A stretch of DNA of 8,626 bases, taken from NCBI GenBank assembly GCA_031279155.1, contig JAITJB010000062.1, positions 1-8,626 of the forward strand. Direction: 5' to 3'. The translations under genes were made by a program, and so were the position numbers. This document shows, piece after piece, positions 7,516 to 8,626 of this stretch. Source of the stretch: Deltaproteobacteria bacterium (GTDB taxonomy: Bacteria; Desulfobacterota; Desulfarculia; Adiutricales; Adiutricaceae). Each line of letters begins with the position of its first letter. The stretch's first letter is position 1. The notes beneath the pieces were generated by a model, which had not been told where the DNA came from, ran no database searches, and saw nothing but the letters and a program-made list of their open reading frames with translations.

Positions 7516-7541
7516 TTTATTCATGGAAATCCACGAATAAA
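7516..7541. promoter_or_regulatory. Dyad in the cus operon leader, candidate operator or 5'-UTR hairpin
   Basis: Arms TTTATTCATGG (7516-7526) and CCACGAATAAA (7531-7541) are complementary at 10 of 11 positions around AAAT. In the operon transcript the odd pair becomes G-U, so the RNA stem is complete. A weak promoter-like pair TTGGTT (7540-7545) and AATAAA (7516-7521), spacer 18 on the - strand, straddles the dyad, which would fit control by a DNA-binding protein. If transcription instead starts farther upstream, this is a hairpin about 15 nt before the Shine-Dalgarno. I do not recognise the motif as a known CusR, CueR, CsoR or CopY site. Confidence 0.5.
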
Positions 7542-7561
7542 CCAAGGTTTCGGGATAGTCC

Positions 7562-7690
7562 CCTAAGGCTAAAGCTAAGGCTAAAGCTAAGCTAAGCTAA
7601 GACTAAAGCTAAGCTAAGCTAAGACTAAAGCTAAGCTAAGCTAAGACTAAGTCTAAAGCTAAGCTAAGCTAAGGCTAAAGCTAAGCTAAA
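7562..7690. repeat. CTAAG-based tandem repeat upstream of the cus operon
   Basis: About 129 bp made almost only of CTAAG/CTAAA words, in seven blocks each ending in CTAAA: 12, 12, 22, 22, 28, 22 and 11 bp. The 22-bp blocks at 7586-7607 and 7608-7629 are identical and consist of two 11-mers, GCTAAGCTAAG then CTAAGACTAAA; the one at 7658-7679 differs by one base. The 28-bp block has an extra GACTAAGTC-type insertion. No spacers, so not CRISPR. It fills the centre of the 324-bp gap 7490-7813, which has no gene. The 11/22-bp period could phase A-tracts or binding sites along one helix face; equally it may be a slippage minisatellite. Confidence 0.9.
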
Positions 7691-7709
7691 GCTCACAGCC
7701 CGGTAGACT

Positions 7710-7738
7710 ACTTGAGATTGTTTACTAAAATCTCAAGT
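7710..7738. promoter_or_regulatory. Perfect 10-bp-arm inverted repeat, candidate operator
   Basis: ACTTGAGATT (7710-7719) and AATCTCAAGT (7729-7738) are perfect reverse complements around a 9-nt centre. Neither strand has a T run after it, so a Rho-independent terminator is unlikely. It lies between the stop of the small exported protein (7814) and the CTAAG repeat, about 220 bp upstream of cusC. A binding site for a dimeric regulator is the simplest reading, but the motif is not one I can name. Confidence 0.5.
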
Positions 7739-7813
7739 TAAACCGATAGCCTCAGGCTCATAGGCTTTGGGGACAATACTTTTGTAAGGAAAGAGGATTA
7801 AAATTAAAGAAGA

Positions 7814-8272
7814 TTAAAAGCGGGGAGGACGGAAGACGTCGCCTAAATAGTTACTGGTATTGGGGAGACCAGATGGGGAGGCGATAATGGAGGCCACCAG
7901 GTCAGGAGCCCGGAGGTTTTGGGTATAGTTAAAAGCTTGGAGAATCTGAAAGCAGCTAAAAAAACTGCAGTCCGGATACTGTTGTTGGTCGGGTTTTTTT
8001 GGGCTATCACCGGAAGATGGGTGGTCGCGGTCCACAAAGCTACCACCGGGGATTTCTGGCGCTTGGCTAGGCGTCTGAAAGCTCGCCGGGTCAGCGTGAT
8101 GACTTAGATGAGCCGCGACCGGTGTCTCAATCCGTTGATCCTTGTGGTGCTCGTAAGTCATCCCATTAGCATCCGGTAGACAGCAATCAATGGGCATAGC
8201 CTTGACGCTAGATATGGGCGCTAACAGGGACAAGCACAGTAAAAGGGTTATAAAACGGATAATATTGATCAT
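7814..8272 (-). CDS. Small exported Cys/His-containing protein of unknown family, upstream of the cus operon
   Basis: I do not recognise the family. The 152-residue protein starts MINIIRFITLLLCLSLLAPISS, a clear signal peptide (about 1-25, likely cleavage near VKA-MP), so it is periplasmic or secreted. The mature part has a Cys pair in PIDCCLP, a His-rich middle (EHHKD, HLSHH), a Pro/Ser-rich linker, a CSFFSC pair and the end FRPPRF. Small exported Cys/His proteins ending in RPP often sit beside copper genes (for example CopL/DUF2946-like), so a copper-linked role is plausible but unproven. I chose the ATG at 8272; a TTG two codons earlier (8276-8278) is also open. No Shine-Dalgarno precedes either, matching a promoter that would start the mRNA a few bases before the ATG. 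An A7 run in codons around 7994-8000 is a possible frameshift spot. The next gene on this strand is cusC, 324 bp away. Confidence 0.7.
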   Translation of the reverse strand: MINIIRFITLLLCLSLLAPISSVKAMPIDCCLPDANGMTYEHHKDQRIETPVAAHLSHHADPASFQTPSQAPEIPGGSFVDRDHPSSGDSPKKPDQQQYPDCSFFSCFQILQAFNYTQNLRAPDLVASIIASPSGLPNTSNYLGDVFRPPRF

Positions 8273-8281
8273 AGCCAAAAG

Positions 8282-8317
8282 TCTATCACATTTTTCTGGC
8301 CCTGGTCAATTTTTTTT
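8282..8317 (-). promoter_or_regulatory. Sigma-70-type promoter for the small exported protein
   Basis: On the - strand an A8 tract (8310-8317) precedes TTGACC (-35, 8304-8309). A 16-bp spacer ends in TG-T and is followed by GATAGA (8282-8287), an extended -10 of moderate quality. Predicted transcription starts near 8275, only about 3 nt before the ATG at 8272, so the mRNA would be nearly leaderless; the lack of a Shine-Dalgarno there agrees. Confidence 0.5.
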
Positions 8318-8343
8318 CCGCCTGTAGGGGAATACTAATGAGG

Positions 8344-8544
8344 TCACTTGGTGTCATTGGTCAGGGCCCAGAGGAGGGCGGCGATCCAAGCCAAAACAGT
8401 CCAGCCTAAAAAGAAATTAATAAGTAATATGGGTAGAAAATTGTTATGTTTACGAGAGTAAGCTATGTAACTTGGAATAAAATAAATAGCCAGACTCATA
8501 AAAATAGCAATTAGGCATCCTATGTAAAAAACTAAAGTTAACAT
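8344..8544 (-). CDS. Superinfection immunity family small membrane protein
   Basis: A 66-residue protein with two membrane helices (about 4-24 and 37-61) joined by YFIPSYIAYSRKHNN (21-35), then the characteristic NFFLGWTVLAWIAALLWAL (43-61). This pattern (P-x-x-x-A-x-x-R-K-H-x-N, then N-x-F-x-G-W-T-x-x-x-W) is that of the Imm_superinfect family, named for phage T4 Imm, which blocks DNA entry of related phages. Many bacterial genomes carry such proteins with no tested role, so a phage-exclusion function here is only inferred. ATG at 8544 has AAGG closely upstream (4-nt spacing). It lies 71 bp before the exported-protein gene on the same strand, with a separate promoter in between. Length is normal for the family, and nothing else phage-like is visible nearby. 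Confidence 0.82.
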   Translation of the reverse strand: MLTLVFYIGCLIAIFMSLAIYFIPSYIAYSRKHNNFLPILLINFFLGWTVLAWIAALLWALTNDTK

Positions 8545-8564
8545 ATTACCTTGTCCTAAATTGG

Positions 8565-8582
8565 GCCAGGCATGACCCTGGC
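8565..8582. other. Short hairpin upstream of the superinfection-immunity gene
   Basis: GCCAGG and CCTGGC form a perfect 6-bp stem around CATGAC, 21-38 bp before the start codon at 8544. There is no adjacent T run. It could be a leader hairpin or a small operator; low information. The remaining bases to the window edge hold nothing I can identify. Confidence 0.35.
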
Positions 8583-8626
8583 GGATCAGAGTTTGGCCTT
8601 GGTTTTTAAGTGTTTTTCAAAAGGTA

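Noticed and set aside
7562..7690. CRISPR-like array
   Set aside because: The units abut one another with no unique spacers and vary in length; it is a simple tandem repeat.
7747..7766. AGCCT...AGGCT repeats as a terminator after the exported-protein gene
   Set aside because: Stem of only 5 bp with a 9-nt loop and no T run on the - strand; not convincing.
7919..8107. Open frames at 7919-8107 (+) and 7843-8046 (-) overlapping the exported-protein gene
   Set aside because: The chosen frame alone has a signal peptide and paired cysteines; the others lack start signals and domain-like content.
8276..8278. TTG as the start of the exported protein
   Set aside because: It adds only two residues, has no Shine-Dalgarno and is weaker than the ATG at 8272; it remains possible.

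Overview
The window comes from a Gram-negative bacterium. It encodes a tripartite envelope pump with an outer-membrane lipoprotein channel, a periplasmic adaptor, a periplasmic metal chaperone and an inner-membrane RND transporter. Nothing in the sequence fixes the taxon more closely. A decayed plasmid-type relaxase at the left edge, a superinfection-immunity-type small membrane protein at the right and several simple-sequence tracts suggest accessory or horizontally moved DNA.

Layout on the + strand: 36-377 is a broken MobA/MobL (MobQ-type) relaxase 5' end that keeps a strong ribosome binding site. After a 121-bp gap with three roughly 11-bp direct repeats comes 499-933, a complete FlK-like hotdog thioesterase. 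Its 3' end overlaps the 3' end of the convergent cusA by 11 bp.

Layout on the - strand, in reading order from the right: 8344-8544 is a superinfection-immunity-family membrane peptide. 7814-8272 is a small exported Cys/His-containing protein of unknown family with a good promoter that implies a nearly leaderless mRNA. The 324-bp gap 7490-7813 holds a perfect 10-bp-arm dyad, a CTAAG-based tandem repeat of about 130 bp and an 11-bp-arm dyad next to the next gene. Then follow outer-membrane factor (cusC-like, 6029-7489), cusF-like chaperone (5590-5985), cusB-like adaptor (4160-5533) and cusA-like transporter (923-4090).

The last four genes have the order C-F-B-A, with gaps of 43, 56 and 69 nt and their own Shine-Dalgarno sequences, so they read as one operon for Cu(I)/Ag(I) export. 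In the expected scheme CusF binds periplasmic Cu(I)/Ag(I) and passes it to CusB, CusB opens CusA, and CusA drives the ion out through the CusC channel using the proton gradient. The metal-binding methionines and proton-relay residues described for E. coli CusA (from memory) all fall at identical residue numbers here, so the pump looks functional and Cu/Ag-specific. No sensor kinase, response regulator or MerR/CsoR/CopY-type regulator lies in the window. The two dyads upstream of the operon are the best local candidates for regulatory sites.

I do not see a wholly new system. The least explained parts are the repeat-filled leader of the operon, the small exported protein in front of it, and the repeat-encoded CusB tail whose stop codon lies inside the repeat.
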